From positions 62,001 to 126,000 of the forward strand of contig MU404163.1 in assembly GCA_022695795.1 (NCBI GenBank): a DNA stretch of 64,000 bases. Direction: 5' to 3'. Positions 24,901-36,224 of the stretch are shown here, piece by piece (position 1 is the stretch's first letter; the number at the start of each line of letters is the position of its first letter). This stretch comes from Biscogniauxia marginata (Eukaryota; Ascomycota; Sordariomycetes; Xylariales; Xylariaceae). The notes beneath the pieces were generated by a model, which was given only the letters and a program-made list of their open reading frames with translations, ran no database searches and had not been told where the DNA came from. The position numbers and the translations under genes are program-made.

Positions 24901-26674
24901 TTAGTCAGGGGAGGAAAGAGAGAAAAAAAAAATTACGTGGGCTTTCCTGATAACATGCTTATATCTGTGAAACATTACCTCTTCCGCAAATCTCCTATCA
25001 CGTCTGGTATGATAACTTATAGTGGAGAATAATGTTCGTCGTGAGGCCTCCAGCGCTGTTGCGACAACCTATTTTTATTAGGTAGTGAGATTCTTCCCAT
25101 GGTCAGTTACGTCAGAGACGCTCACGGCGTCGGAGGCTTGCTTCGCTTGAGAGGGCGGCGATGCTAGTCGGTATAGGTTCCCTTGCTCTATACTCTTTAT
25201 CGTACCTAAGGAAGATATGTATTCGAAATAAAAGGATCTGATCTGACCTAAGTCTAGACTCGATACGACACCCCTATTTCTCACAGCTACGCTGATATAT
25301 TTCTGATGCTAGGTTGTCCGTTTGTTTGCTTGCTTGTTTGCGTGCTTGTCGCGAACCACTATCCCCTCTTCGGCACCTATGCCGGTTTTATTAAGGTAGG
25401 TGATCTCGGATCGTAATCCCGAGCGTATGGGAGCAATTACCAAAGCGTCTTTTTGGCACCGATCGTTTCCTGTGATTCTCTTCGTGTACCCTCAGGCCCG
25501 TCATTCAGGGCTGAACTTCGGCCTGGTAGTCGGCTGTGGCGTTTAGTTCGTGATACCCCGACAGTTCCGGCATCAAATATCCCCCGGCCGTAGAAATATT
25601 CAACCAATAAAGAATTATAAATTGACGGTCTACTTTGAATCCTGACGCTTCATGATAAAAAGCGCTTAGGGCTATCTGGGATTGCCAAGAAGGATTCCTT
25701 CACCCACATCTGATCTGGTTGCGTGTGTTCATGTTATTGTCGTCTGGGGTCTGTCTATTCAGAGAAATTGCTTACGCTGTTGTCGTTTGGACTCTATTAA
25801 GAGAACAAAAGTCTACGCCTCGTACGACGCGACTATGTGGCTCATGGCGCCCTGGTCAGAGGATTAGTCCCTCGCATAGGGAGAGCTGAGCTGCAAGGAT
25901 GAACTGCATCGATTGATGACGGTGGGGGATGCGGGTAGGGCCGCGAAGACGAGGGATTAGGCTGGTTAGCAATGATTGAAAAGTCACCCGCGCCCGGGGA
26001 ACGTTTGGCATTGGGTCCGTCGACAAGGAACCGCTGCAACCCCGAGGTTCGGTACCCTGTCATACCTATCACAAATCGGTCCCGAGGTATAAAACAAGAT
26101 CCTATAATTGGAAGATGGAGGAGGCTAAGGCCATTGTATGCTTAGGAGTACAGCCAACTTCAAGGGGTAGAATTTTTAGTTAATGACCAACGCGATTTGT
26201 TGTAGGGTAGACTCCCAAATCATGATGAATCCATCAATACGGATCAACCCTATCTGCATGGGTCTCGGCAGTCTTCTTCCTCCTGCACACCGATTTTGTA
26301 GTGGAATAAATGTAACCTTGGGGCTGCAATAGGCATTGGCAATCCGCGGCATCAAGATGATCTTATGTGATAATAGGTAATAAGCCTGATCTTGGAAAAG
26401 CTTCTCTTGGGCAAGTCGGAGCCGAGCCTAGGACACCTTGGTGCTGTCACCTACCAAGAATACCCTGCGCATTCACCAGCATATAAGGCTTGCCTTCTTC
26501 TTAGTGTGCTGACGGTGGTTTGGGAGTTTTTATTATTTTATCTTTGGACATGCACTTTTCGATATATTGTCGCTGGTTTAATCGTATTATTATTTCATCT
26601 TCCGTTGCTTATCCCCCCCTTTTTGCTAGAAGATCTGTCGATATCTTCGACGGGACGATAGTGGATTGCTCACG
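21926..26674. other. 4.7-kb gene-poor spacer
   Basis: No supported gene. AT-rich, with long T, C and A homopolymers (23945, 24147, 24310), a TAGG microsatellite at 22855-22874, and TACCTA/TAGGTA motifs near 23300, 23735, 23775, 24178 and 25393. The last 300 bases are the promoter region of the DUF3632 gene. Confidence 0.5.
22855..22874. repeat. (TAGG)n microsatellite
   Basis: Four to five TAGG units in tandem. Confidence 0.9.
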
Positions 26675-27808
26675 ATGACACCACCAAGCGAGCATGGCAT
26701 GGGAAGACGGCAAGAATCTCCCGACTCCGACTCCATATCGGGTGATGATGTTCAGCAGCACTTTGCCGACATATTTGCGCACTTGCGCGTTGCCGACGAA
26801 ACTCGTGCCCGGGCAGGCGATGTCAGAGGTCTTTGGTCCACGGCCGACGGCACTATCTCGCACCTGTCTTCGCGCTTTGTTACGGAGCCCAACGTCGACT
26901 TTAGCGGCGGGTGGTCGTTGCAGCTGCAAAACCTGTGGCATCTGTACTACGTGGCCGGCAAGCACTGCTTGGAGGATGCGATGGCGCCACTAGTCCTCCA
27001 GATTATAGAAACCTCGCAACGTGGAGTGCTTTCACGAACCCACACGGGCAGTAACGGCGAAATAGAGATGGAACAGGCACGGATCATCGTTCAAGCCGGC
27101 AACCACACTATTCAACAGCTCCTCTGGCACGACTTACCCCTTATGGTGCCAAGCATGATGGATTACTGGATACGCGACTGCGCCCATATGAGCCGTACAC
27201 AGCGAGTAAGGATAAGCTTCTTCCTTGCGTCGTTGACGGCGGCCAGCACGGCCCACTGGGCATACGGCCTATGCAGCGTTGCGCTTATCGTGCTTCGCGA
27301 TACGCTCGAGAAGGAGCGGCGATTGGTTCGGATTGGAGTTGAGCCGGGAGGCGAAGACAGCGAGAACGCGGGACGGTCGATCGACATGTTGACGATATCC
27401 GATCTGTTGCTGTGCGTCAACGCATGGCTGGTGCGAGCGGGAGGCAGGATCGTACAGCTCTGCGAGGTGGGCGATGGGAACGCAGGTAGAGGACCACCCA
27501 TGTCGGCGCCTGACAGCGTGTGCCAACCAGGGCCATTGGCAGTGGAAGCCGGAGTGCAGGCAGTCCAGGGCGGATTCAGTTCGCAGCGGTGGTTCTTCTG
27601 GTTGCGGCGGCTTGAAGCAATCGGAGCTGAAGCACCCAACAGCTCTAGCCAGGAGGCAGGAAGCAGTTCGACGGCGCCATTCATGCAGAGAGTTAGAGAG
27701 GAAAAGCACCTGGCCAGGCAAGTTGCATACAACATGGTGTACTCGGCAAGCCAATCCGATTCCAGCATTGTACGGGAGTTGATGCGGGTGGGAAGATTGC
27801 CATTGTGA
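26675..27808 (+). CDS. DUF3632-type fungal protein of unknown function
   Basis: Single-exon gene of 377 residues starting at the ATG at 26675. The layout resembles the fungal family annotated as DUF3632: an N-terminal acidic/Ser segment, a conserved-looking WSLQLQNLWHLYYVAGKH (~80-97), a central helical region with WIRDCAHMSRTQRVRISFFL, and a C-terminal block where GRGPPMSAPDS precedes QRWFFWLRRLEAIG, the position at which this family places the protein's size-fixing Trp/Phe motif. No signal peptide or membrane segment is visible. Members are common in lineage-specific and stress-responsive gene sets, but no activity is established. The family call is from remembered pattern only. Confidence 0.7.
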   Translation: MTPPSEHGMGRRQESPDSDSISGDDVQQHFADIFAHLRVADETRARAGDVRGLWSTADGTISHLSSRFVTEPNVDFSGGWSLQLQNLWHLYYVAGKHCLEDAMAPLVLQIIETSQRGVLSRTHTGSNGEIEMEQARIIVQAGNHTIQQLLWHDLPLMVPSMMDYWIRDCAHMSRTQRVRISFFLASLTAASTAHWAYGLCSVALIVLRDTLEKERRLVRIGVEPGGEDSENAGRSIDMLTISDLLLCVNAWLVRAGGRIVQLCEVGDGNAGRGPPMSAPDSVCQPGPLAVEAGVQAVQGGFSSQRWFFWLRRLEAIGAEAPNSSSQEAGSSSTAPFMQRVREEKHLARQVAYNMVYSASQSDSSIVRELMRVGRLPL

Positions 27809-28523
27809 GCGGTTGTGTGCTGGTGGGACTGTGTAGATACGGGCGGCCGGTATATATTATAAATATGGATTATATAGGTATCTAGGCTAGATTAGAATTG
27901 ATTCGATTCAGAGAATATGCTCTGTATACCCTCTCGACTGAGATTTAGTATACGTTAGCTGTGGCATTGGAAATTCTGTAGGTAGTCACTAATGCAGGTT
28001 GAGTTATTAGTCAATGGTGAATATACATGTAGGTATGGTATGCATTTATCCGTTCTGAGCCGCCAAAAAAACGTGTGCACAAGCGCGGACCCACTTATTA
28101 CGCAAATGGACCCTGACCTCAACGGCAGGCTTACAGGGATAGTGGAGATCAATTGATGCTGGAATTCCTCTTTGATGCAAGTTGTCCTTAATTTACCCTG
28201 GCCAACTTAGCTAAAAATAAAAAGTGTCCGTCGACATCGTCCGACAGAATTACACAGCGGCAACCCACCAATTGACCTGCCATGTCTTGTCAGTGCCAAC
28301 CGTCGCGATCGCAACAACGAACCTAGAGCATAACGACCGACGCATTATTATCTAACCAGTCGAATAACCCTTCTCGCGTCCTGGATGCGGTGCTAGGGCT
28401 GCGCGCCTACACTTGTCTCGGGAGCCTGCAGTGCGTTCGAGGGGGGGTTGGTTGCTGCCGCCGTCACGCATTATCACAAGCAAGCGATAAGAGTCGATTG
28501 TACTGGACATTGGACAAGGGAGT
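27809..28523. other. Intergenic spacer
   Basis: Contains the 3' flank of the DUF3632 gene and the promoter of ERV41. No gene supported. Confidence 0.6.
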
Positions 28524-29886
28524 ATGATGAACGGGTACGACGAGAAAGGCCACTTCGGCGATGAGCCGGAACCCGGCAGCTTTGTGCGGGCCTTCGATGC
28601 TTTCCGTACGTCTTTCCTCCTGCGCCCTCCCTGCTACCTTCACCCGTCCCTTGCTAGATAGAGACTGTTCTTGTTCCCGAGCTGACTCTGGCGCCGCCCC
28701 GCAGCGAAATCGAAACCGCAATACGTAACGCGCACGTCGGGCGGCGGCAAGTGGACTGTCGCCATGTCCGTCATCTCCCTCGTGCTGTTATGGTCGGAGC
28801 TAGGGCGCTGGTGGCGCGGCCAAGAGGACCACACGTTCTCCGTCGAGAAGGGCGTCGGCCACAGCATGCAGATCAACCTGGACATTGTGATCAGGATGAA
28901 CTGCAAGGACTTGCACGTAAACGTCCAGGACGCCGCGGGCGACCGCATCCTGGCCGGCACCCGTCTCAAGGAGGACCCCACCAGCTGGTCGCAGTGGGTC
29001 GATGCCAAGGGCGTCCACAAGCTGGGGCGCGACAGCAACGGCCGCGCCGTCACCGGTGCCGGCTGGCACGACGAGGGCTTCGGTGAGGAGCACATCCACG
29101 ATATTGTCGCCCAGGGCCGCAAGAAGGCTCGCTGGGCCAAGACCCCACGGCTCTGGGGAAACCCTGCCGACAGTTGTCGCATCTATGGTAGTTTAGATCT
29201 GAACAAGGTCCAGGGCGACTTCCATATCACCGCGAGGGGCCACGGCTATGCTGAATTTGGGGAACATCTGGACCACAGTGGTGAGTCTCATCTCCCTCCT
29301 TTCTGAGTGCTACTTCGTCCCCCCACCCCTCTTTTTCTTTCTTTCTACTCCGAGGTGGGAAGCTTATAAGCAGTTGAATATATACATAAAAATTCGGGAT
29401 CACTAACGCAAATACAAACACACAGCCTTCAACTTCTCGCACGTCATCTCGGAGCTCTCCTTCGGGCCGTACTACCCCTCCCTCGTGAACCCGCTCGACC
29501 GGACCATCAACCAGGCCGAGACGCATTTCCACAAGTTCCAGTACTTCATGTCGGTGGTGCCGACGGTGTACAGCGTCGACGGCGCCTCGTCCAAGACCAT
29601 CTTCACGAACCAGTACGCCGTGACGGAACAGAGCAAGGAGATCAGCGAGCGCATGGTGCCCGGCATCTTCTTCAAGTACGACATCGAGCCCATCCTGCTG
29701 ACCATCGAGGAGCACCGCGACAGCTTCCTCACCTTCGCTATCAAGGTCATCAACATCCTGAGCGGCGCCCTCGTCGCCGGCCACTGGGGCTTCACTCTCA
29801 GCGAGTGGTTCCGCGAGGTCGTCGGTCGCCGGAGGCGGAAGCAGCCCGAGGGCTTTATTGGGACCAAGGCCGGGTTCGACGAGTGA
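28524..29886 (+). CDS. ERV41: COPII vesicle protein Erv41 (ERGIC2 family)
   Basis: Partner of Erv46 in the ER-Golgi cargo-retrieval complex. Exons 28524-28605, 28705-29280 and 29426-29886, phase-consistent, 372 residues, the normal size. The cytosolic N-terminus ends in FDAFPKSKPQYVTRTSGGG, the ERGIC-N signature. TM1 is at ~44-57 (WTVAMSVISLVLLW). The long lumenal domain includes NLDIVIRMNCKDLHVNVQDA, CRIYGSLDLNKVQGDFHITA and AFNFSHVISELSFGPYYP. TM2 is at ~322-342 (FAIKVINILSGALVAGHW), followed by a short basic tail (GRRRRKQP). Assigned to Erv41 rather than Erv46 because of its size and the absence of the Cys-rich lumenal segment. Confidence 0.9.
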
Positions 29887-30959
29887 TTTGTGTTTCGAGC
29901 CGTGGGGCCCTATCTTTCCCCCCCCCCTTCCCCTCGATTGTCCAGGTGGTGTATGATATTTAAGAACATGGCGGCAGCAACATCAACAATAACAGTATTA
30001 TTCGCGTAAAAGCATTATCAGCGAGGGAAGAGAGAAATTGAAGTTAGACCTATATTCTCCGGGATGGAAAAGACGGAGGAGAATATCACAATTGATGGAT
30101 AAAAGGGATCAGGGGGACGGGGGCGAGTGGTCTTGATCTACCTTAGTTAGGTCAATTCGATTTGTGCCATGCTGTTCAAACTTGTTTTTCCCTTTACAGA
30201 TCTACTGTGCTGTATAGGAGTTAGTATGGAGTTGTAGGGGGGTTTGGGATTGGATCGGGCGTTTCAACTGGGTATAAGAAAGAGATAAAAAGAAAGAAAG
30301 AAAATAAAATCAAATGGTCATCAAACTAACACATGTGTGTTGTCAATAAGTCTTCTAATCGACCACTATTATTTATTCTTCCATTATTACTCGAATTGCT
30401 ACTTCAAATCTAACTTGCTTTAACCTTGAAAGGTAAGGGGCCGGATTGTGCACCCCATAGCATCACGCGAATACAACGGACCGAACAAAACTGGTAAGTA
30501 TGGAATCTTAGGTAGGTAGTTTTTTGGTTCATGAGGATCGTGTAGAGATAGGTGGTAGCCTTCCGTAAGTTAAAAACGCCATGCTCGCTACTGATACATA
30601 TGCATAAAAACCATGACAAGTCCTCCCTCGAGCCTGGACGAAATACGTCGCCAACAGTACCTAATTTTGATTTTTACACCCCGCAGAAAATGCTCATGCA
30701 GTGAAGGAGAAGAATGTCTGAATCATACCGCCATGCCTGAAGGATATTTCTTTCGTACCTGCATAAAGCATAAACCCTCTCTCTCTCTCTCGCGCCCTAT
30801 CTATGGAGCGCATGTTCAATCAACCATTTAGGTTAGCCGATGATTTTGCTCTCTCACATAAGTTCCCGACTAAGTAAGGAGTTCATATATCTGTTTGGCC
30901 AAAAATTTTTTTTCAACTAAGGCCTTCTTTCGGTATAGAATGCTCGCCTCCTTTCTCTC
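29887..30959. other. Intergenic spacer (convergent genes)
   Basis: Between the 3' ends of ERV41 and the BRE4-like gene. A C run near 29920 and a TAGGTAGGTAG motif at 30510. No gene supported. Confidence 0.6.
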
Positions 30960-33900
30960 TTATTGCAATAGCAGGGCATCTTCATCCAACCGCCCAAACA
31001 GCCCCTCGACCTCCGACTCCACCACCTTGAGTTCCTTGGCCACCTGGCCAGTAACCAGGGCATACGCATATAGGAGCGCGTAGTCGGGCTCCTCAATTGT
31101 AACGTTGCCTAGCTGGGGAACTTTGCTCATCGCACCTAGCATGGCAGTGTCTCTTCTATCTCCTGCGTTCTTATTCCCATTTCCGTTACCGGTTGCCGTC
31201 GAGTTACCGTGAACCTCAGCCCAACCTTCATTATGCTCCTGTCTGAACCGGAATATCTTGCCAAGTAGCTTGTCCCTTATGACCATCACACTCGGGATGG
31301 CATCTGTAAGCGGGTACTCGAGCATAATGCTGGAAGCGAGGACCTGGAACACGTGGCAAATCCGAGCACAGAGTTGTGCTCGTTCTTCTGCGGTATGGTA
31401 TAAGAGTGCTTTCTCTCCTTCGCTGAGTCGCCCGTGCTTCTGCGTCACTAGACTCATAGCATGGAACGCGTCGAGAACACGCTGCGTTGACGCCATTATA
31501 CGTCCATACGCCTCAAAAGGAAAAGGTCCACGCAGCTCGTACTCGTTATTTGCGGCCGTGCGGAGGGTCTGCAACTGCGCTGCATATCGTTGCATGGCGG
31601 CCTGCTCACCAACCTTCATGTAGCTAGTGGCAGTAGAATTGTTGCGGATTAAAATGGCCAGCGGACCTCGTTTCCAGATCAGACCCATCTGTAAATATAG
31701 AACCGAGAGACCCTCTTTGAACTTTCTGCGGGCAGAGATGGGCCAGATGAGGCGACAGATGATAAGACCCCAGATAATACCAGCGGTTACAGCCACAACT
31801 CTGTGAAAGGCAATATCTCTAATACGGGGGTGAACACCCCCTTCGTCATCGTCATCATCCTCGACGCTCTGCGTAAGCGAGTATGCGTATAATGAGGACA
31901 CGTTGTAGCTTAGCAATATGAAGCGACCGAACGGCCCATTACCACGATCGACCATTATGTAGAATGCGCCAAACGAGACAGCCCAGCCGAGAAGTGCCAA
32001 CCCGACGGGGTCGCCGTCCGCTATCTGCCAGTTTATCATGACAAAGGCAGCGCCCATAACGGTGCCTGTGAAACGAGCCAAGCCAGTAGCATTAGATGCG
32101 CCGACAGTCACCGAGCACACAATCATAAAAGATAGAAGGCCCCATTCACCCCGATAATGCCTGTATATCTCCACTGTCGCAGGGAGGAATGCGAACATGG
32201 CATAGAGGGTTGCGCCGATACCAACCTTGAGCCCGAAACGAACTGTGATAAATATTAGCATACGTTCAAATGTGAGCGGTGGAGTGATCCACATACTGTC
32301 ATCTCTTGCCAAATATCTGAAGAATCTCAAGAGGCCACGCGAGAGATTCCGGACTATCCTATTCCATAAACCTTCGGCTGCAGGTGCGGCATCCCAGCCG
32401 AGGGTGTCCCGACGTTGTTTCATGGAATCAGGAATGCCCTGTGGCAGCTTAGACTGTCGCATCCGCTTGACCGGCTTAAGTAGCGATAGACCCTCGGGAT
32501 CTTCGGCCTTTTTTGACCTCCATGGAAAGCTGATATTCTTCCAGAACATCAGCCATGACCACGACCGTTTCTTGTGCTCCGTGACATCTTTTAGGTCGTC
32601 AAGAGCATCTAGATACTTCTGCATCTCGTCCCCGAAACTGAGAAGACTGAATGAAAAATGCCCACAAGCTGCTGCGACTTCCTCGAAATCCGCCTGGACG
32701 GTTTCGGACTTGGCCCTGTCGAACTCAATCGTCTTGTAAAGCTCCTCTAAAGCCTTTCCTCTTGCTTCGTTGTACATGCTGATGGCATCATTTAAACTAT
32801 GCTTAAAGTTCTCATTGATCTCAATAGGGGAACCCGGATCCCCGAACGGAGGCTCTTTGAGCATTTCGGCCATAGTATGGACTAATGACTTCATCGATGG
32901 GCCAAGGCGGGCGATGAATAACTCAAAAATCTCGGACGGTGTCTTAATAAAAGTACTAGACGAAGCATGCATATCGAATGGCACTTCTTGCATTGGAGAT
33001 GGCTCATCATCTCGATCGCTTCTTTCGTCTGGAGCCTCGTCGATGGCCGATAGATTGCTGAACCGATTGCCAGTTTTAAGGCTCGGTGGTCCCGATTTGC
33101 CAAAACTGGGCGAGAACGGACCGTTTGATACCTCCTTCAGGAGTTCAAATTGGGTATTAGCCGCACTCCTCAACCCACCAAGCGACTGAGCGAGGGTCTC
33201 CATCGATTTCACCACCGCTTTATCATGCCTGTATATATGGGGCTGCCCAAGTAAGTAATACTCGTATTTCGACTCCCTCGCATTTTTGTTCATCAGGGTC
33301 AAGGTAGAGGTGAAGGTCGAGGTGGCCTTTGTGAATGCTTTCGAGGTAAAGTCTTCTTCGGCTCCACTCAAGAAACCGCTCGAGATCATAGAAAGCATTT
33401 CGCCGAGAGACACGGAGGCGTTGCGCATGGACTTGCGCAGTCCTTGCCTTGCGAATACAGGCCAGACGAGCAGGTTGACCAGCGTGGATATAACCGTTGC
33501 CATGAGCAATATCTTGAGATATTGAATGATCTTTTCAGTGCTAAATTCGCTCTTGTGAACTGAGCCCTCCTTCGTGACTATGGTGATGATGCCAATGGAT
33601 GCTATACTGGCACCAACACTTACGAGGGGGTTGTTAATTTTCTGTTTTACCCACCCGACGAAACCTAGGCCAAAGCCGATGAAGACTATCAGGATGACAG
33701 CGTACGAGAGCTCGACCATGTCCATAACGTCACCAATGAGCACCGAAGCCGCCATCGACAAAACGCCAATGACCATAGCATAGCAGACAGCCGTTACAGC
33801 AATGGCCACAGCCTCGATCTGCGAACCTGCCGTTCTTGCCGGGTGGAAATACACGACGATGGTGGCGACGATATGCTTGCCGTCCATGGGACCAAGAAAC

Positions 33901-34217
33901 TTGGCAGCAGGACGGAAGAAAGTACCCATGCTGGCTAGCAGATATGCAACAGAGCACTTGATGGTGCCCTGCCCCTTGGGAGACCTAATCCATGCCCATA
34001 GCAAGCAAGCAGCCGTCATAATGCTGTGCCATATATTGTGAATCTTGTCCTTCACCGTCGAGCCGGCGGCGGCGACGGAGTGCACGGCGCCGTCATTGTC
34101 GTCGCTAGGGCCGTCGATATGGGGATGGCGCAATGTAAACTGGCGCTGTGTGCGTTCGCCAGTGGCGGGGATAATCCAGGTGCCGTTGCGCAGTTTCTGT
34201 CGTCGTGGGCGGGACAT
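30960..34217 (-). CDS. BRE4/FUSC-like large multi-pass membrane protein (DUF2421)
   Basis: Intronless gene of 1085 residues. Its layout is that of fungal proteins annotated as ER-membrane 'brefeldin A sensitivity protein-related' with FUSC-like and DUF2421 domains, resembling aromatic-acid exporters and plant aluminium-activated channels. Two membrane bundles are visible. The first (~65-265) includes IEAVAIAVTAVCYAMVIGVL, LSYAVILIVFIGFGLGFVGW and LKILLMATVISTLVNLLVWP. The second (~655-850) includes RMLIFITVRFGLKVGIGATL, VGLALLGWAVSFGAFYIMV and RVVAVTAGIIWGLIICRLIW. Between them is a long Ser/Pro/Asp-rich cytosolic loop. Start: the ATG at 34217 (MSRPRRQKLRNGTWII) matches the family; the upstream frame is open for 34 codons but without ATG. 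Substrate unknown. Confidence 0.8.
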   Translation of the reverse strand: MSRPRRQKLRNGTWIIPATGERTQRQFTLRHPHIDGPSDDNDGAVHSVAAAGSTVKDKIHNIWHSIMTAACLLWAWIRSPKGQGTIKCSVAYLLASMGTFFRPAAKFLGPMDGKHIVATIVVYFHPARTAGSQIEAVAIAVTAVCYAMVIGVLSMAASVLIGDVMDMVELSYAVILIVFIGFGLGFVGWVKQKINNPLVSVGASIASIGIITIVTKEGSVHKSEFSTEKIIQYLKILLMATVISTLVNLLVWPVFARQGLRKSMRNASVSLGEMLSMISSGFLSGAEEDFTSKAFTKATSTFTSTLTLMNKNARESKYEYYLLGQPHIYRHDKAVVKSMETLAQSLGGLRSAANTQFELLKEVSNGPFSPSFGKSGPPSLKTGNRFSNLSAIDEAPDERSDRDDEPSPMQEVPFDMHASSSTFIKTPSEIFELFIARLGPSMKSLVHTMAEMLKEPPFGDPGSPIEINENFKHSLNDAISMYNEARGKALEELYKTIEFDRAKSETVQADFEEVAAACGHFSFSLLSFGDEMQKYLDALDDLKDVTEHKKRSWSWLMFWKNISFPWRSKKAEDPEGLSLLKPVKRMRQSKLPQGIPDSMKQRRDTLGWDAAPAAEGLWNRIVRNLSRGLLRFFRYLARDDSMWITPPLTFERMLIFITVRFGLKVGIGATLYAMFAFLPATVEIYRHYRGEWGLLSFMIVCSVTVGASNATGLARFTGTVMGAAFVMINWQIADGDPVGLALLGWAVSFGAFYIMVDRGNGPFGRFILLSYNVSSLYAYSLTQSVEDDDDDEGGVHPRIRDIAFHRVVAVTAGIIWGLIICRLIWPISARRKFKEGLSVLYLQMGLIWKRGPLAILIRNNSTATSYMKVGEQAAMQRYAAQLQTLRTAANNEYELRGPFPFEAYGRIMASTQRVLDAFHAMSLVTQKHGRLSEGEKALLYHTAEERAQLCARICHVFQVLASSIMLEYPLTDAIPSVMVIRDKLLGKIFRFRQEHNEGWAEVHGNSTATGNGNGNKNAGDRRDTAMLGAMSKVPQLGNVTIEEPDYALLYAYALVTGQVAKELKVVESEVEGLFGRLDEDALLLQ

Positions 34218-35366
34218 GGTGTCAGCACGCGTTCTCACCGCATTAGGGGCTAAGGTTGAGAAAGAGAGGGGAGGAGAGTAGATGACATGTGCGTATAGAA
34301 TGTCGCAAGACGAAAACAAAAGAAGATCAGCAGCAATAAAATAGATATATGACGAAGCACGCTGCGAGGGTGGGTGACCTTACACTACGCGCCGGTGGTC
34401 TCGCACGGCGCGGTGGACCAGAAGAGCTCATGGCTCCACCACCACTCTTCGTAGCGTTTCTGATGCTGCTTAGAATATCTTGGCGACCTGGCTGTTGCCT
34501 TTTCGCTCGTCCCACACGATGTTCCTAGGAGCGCGGATGGTCCGACATGTTCTGGCTGCGGGTTGGTACTTCACTTGATATCTAGGTAGGTAGCTATTCG
34601 TGTAGCGTACCTAACTAACTAACTAAGCTTTGAGACCGTTTATGGTAACTATCCAAAGAATAGGGGGGGGAAGGCAGATAACAACGACTGAATACACTAA
34701 AATTCCAAAAACACCGAAGGAGGGTTTGCGAAGTCTGATCATTAGCTAGACGGCATGTCATGTGGAGGGTGGAAGTGAGATTGGGCAATTGGGGGTCACT
34801 TGACGGATACTGGGTAAAGCTGCTTTTGGCGGGGAGGAAATTCTCCGCAGAAATAGCACCATTTGCAATCCGCAAGTTCCATAGCTGGTGCCTTAGGTAG
34901 TGGACACCTTCCCTCGAACAGGGCTAAAAAGCCCTGTCGTCATTGCGCATGACGACGGCGGTTCCTCTGCCGAACTACCTAGGTACACTAAAGCAACACC
35001 CATCACGTTCGTACGGTCATATAATCTGAAGATCTACGCAGACGCGCATGCATACGACAGACGCTACCAATCAGCTGATCCATTGCAACCTTAGAGCTTC
35101 AATTGAGCTTTGACTAGGTACCTAGTTCAGTAGTGTATGGTAAGGCTACCTACCTACCTACATTCATTCATTCATTCATTCATTCATTCATTCACAGTTG
35201 TTGTACTTCTCACCTCACGCCCAGGCTAGCTGCACTTCCCACTTACACGACGATAACATACATCCAGAAACAGATTCCTTCCTCGCGTACTCGACCAAAC
35301 GAACCAACCAACCCATTCGAGCAACTCGCAGAATAGGCAAATAAATAAACCAATAAATAAACCACC
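34218..35366. promoter_or_regulatory. Divergent intergenic region
   Basis: Promoters of the BRE4-like gene and the GC-rich gene to its right. Contains TAGGTAGGTAG (34586), CTACCTAGG (34975), and a long ATTC microsatellite just upstream of the right-hand ATG. Confidence 0.45.
35161..35194. repeat. (CATT)n microsatellite
   Basis: About eight CATT/ATTC units, 170 bases before the ATG of the next gene. Confidence 0.9.
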
Positions 35367-36224
35367 ATGGCGAACCTCCCCTCGCAACACCCTTCCCTCT
35401 CCCTGCACCTCTCCGACCGCACCCTGACGCCGCTGATCTCGTCCTCGCGCACGCCCTCGCAGCTACAATCGCTGACCCTGCTCTCGCACACCGCCCTCAG
35501 CGCGCACGAGTCGGCCCAGCGCCTCGGCCTCGGCGCGCCGCAGCGCATCATGGTCGAGCACGGCAGCGGGGACCACCCACACCAGCCCCAGGGCCCAGTG
35601 CTACTACACATGTTCCTGAGCTCGTCGAGCGCCGCCGTCGGCGACGGCGGGGCGCGTGGTGGCGTTGGCTCCCGCGGCTCCGATGCGTCGGGCCGTGCCC
35701 CGACCACCGCGAGCACGAACACAAGCACGAGTAAGAGTCAGGGTCGGGCAGGGATCGGGGTCGGAGGCGCGGCGCAGCAGCTCTCGTCGCCCTCACTGTC
35801 GAACCCCCCGCGATCGCCGCACCACCATCAGGGCGCGCTCGCGCTCGCGGCCTCGTCCCGGGGCGGGCCCCAGGATCCCGACGGCGACGGCCCCGGAGCG
35901 AGCTACGCGGGCGACAGCAGCGCAGCCTCGACGATAACCGAGGGGCCGAGCACGGGAGCAGGCGTCGGGGCCGCGGCCGCGGCGCGCCTCCGCGGCGGCA
36001 CCGGCGATCCCGAGCAGGACGACGACGAGGACGCCGACGCGCCGCCCATGCTGCTCGGCATAGTCGTGGCTCCCACCGCGGACGAGGCGCGGGAGGCGCG
36101 GCGCGCAGCCGCCAAGCTGGAGCGCGTCGGGCGCGAGATACAGGCCCGGTGGGCCGAGGCTCAGGGGAGAGGGAGAGGGAGAGGGAGAACGGACGACGGG
36201 GAAGAAGACGGTGCTGGGGAGTGA
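35367..36224 (+). CDS. Unidentified GC-rich protein gene
   Basis: Single-exon gene of 285 residues starting MANLPSQHPSL. GC content is far above that of its surroundings. The ordered-looking ends are the N-terminal ~80 residues (DRTLTPLISSSRTPSQLQSL ... APQRIMVEH and GPVLLHMFLSSS) and residues ~225-265 (PPMLLGIVVAPTADEAREAR followed by RAAAKLERVGREIQ). The ~140 residues between are Ala/Gly/Ser low complexity, so it may be a small folded unit split by a disordered insert. The strand-then-helix pattern is reminiscent of a roadblock/LAMTOR (Ego3/Slm4-like) fold, but this is only a guess. No signal peptide or TM. Confidence 0.55.
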   Translation: MANLPSQHPSLSLHLSDRTLTPLISSSRTPSQLQSLTLLSHTALSAHESAQRLGLGAPQRIMVEHGSGDHPHQPQGPVLLHMFLSSSSAAVGDGGARGGVGSRGSDASGRAPTTASTNTSTSKSQGRAGIGVGGAAQQLSSPSLSNPPRSPHHHQGALALAASSRGGPQDPDGDGPGASYAGDSSAASTITEGPSTGAGVGAAAAARLRGGTGDPEQDDDEDADAPPMLLGIVVAPTADEAREARRAAAKLERVGREIQARWAEAQGRGRGRGRTDDGEEDGAGE

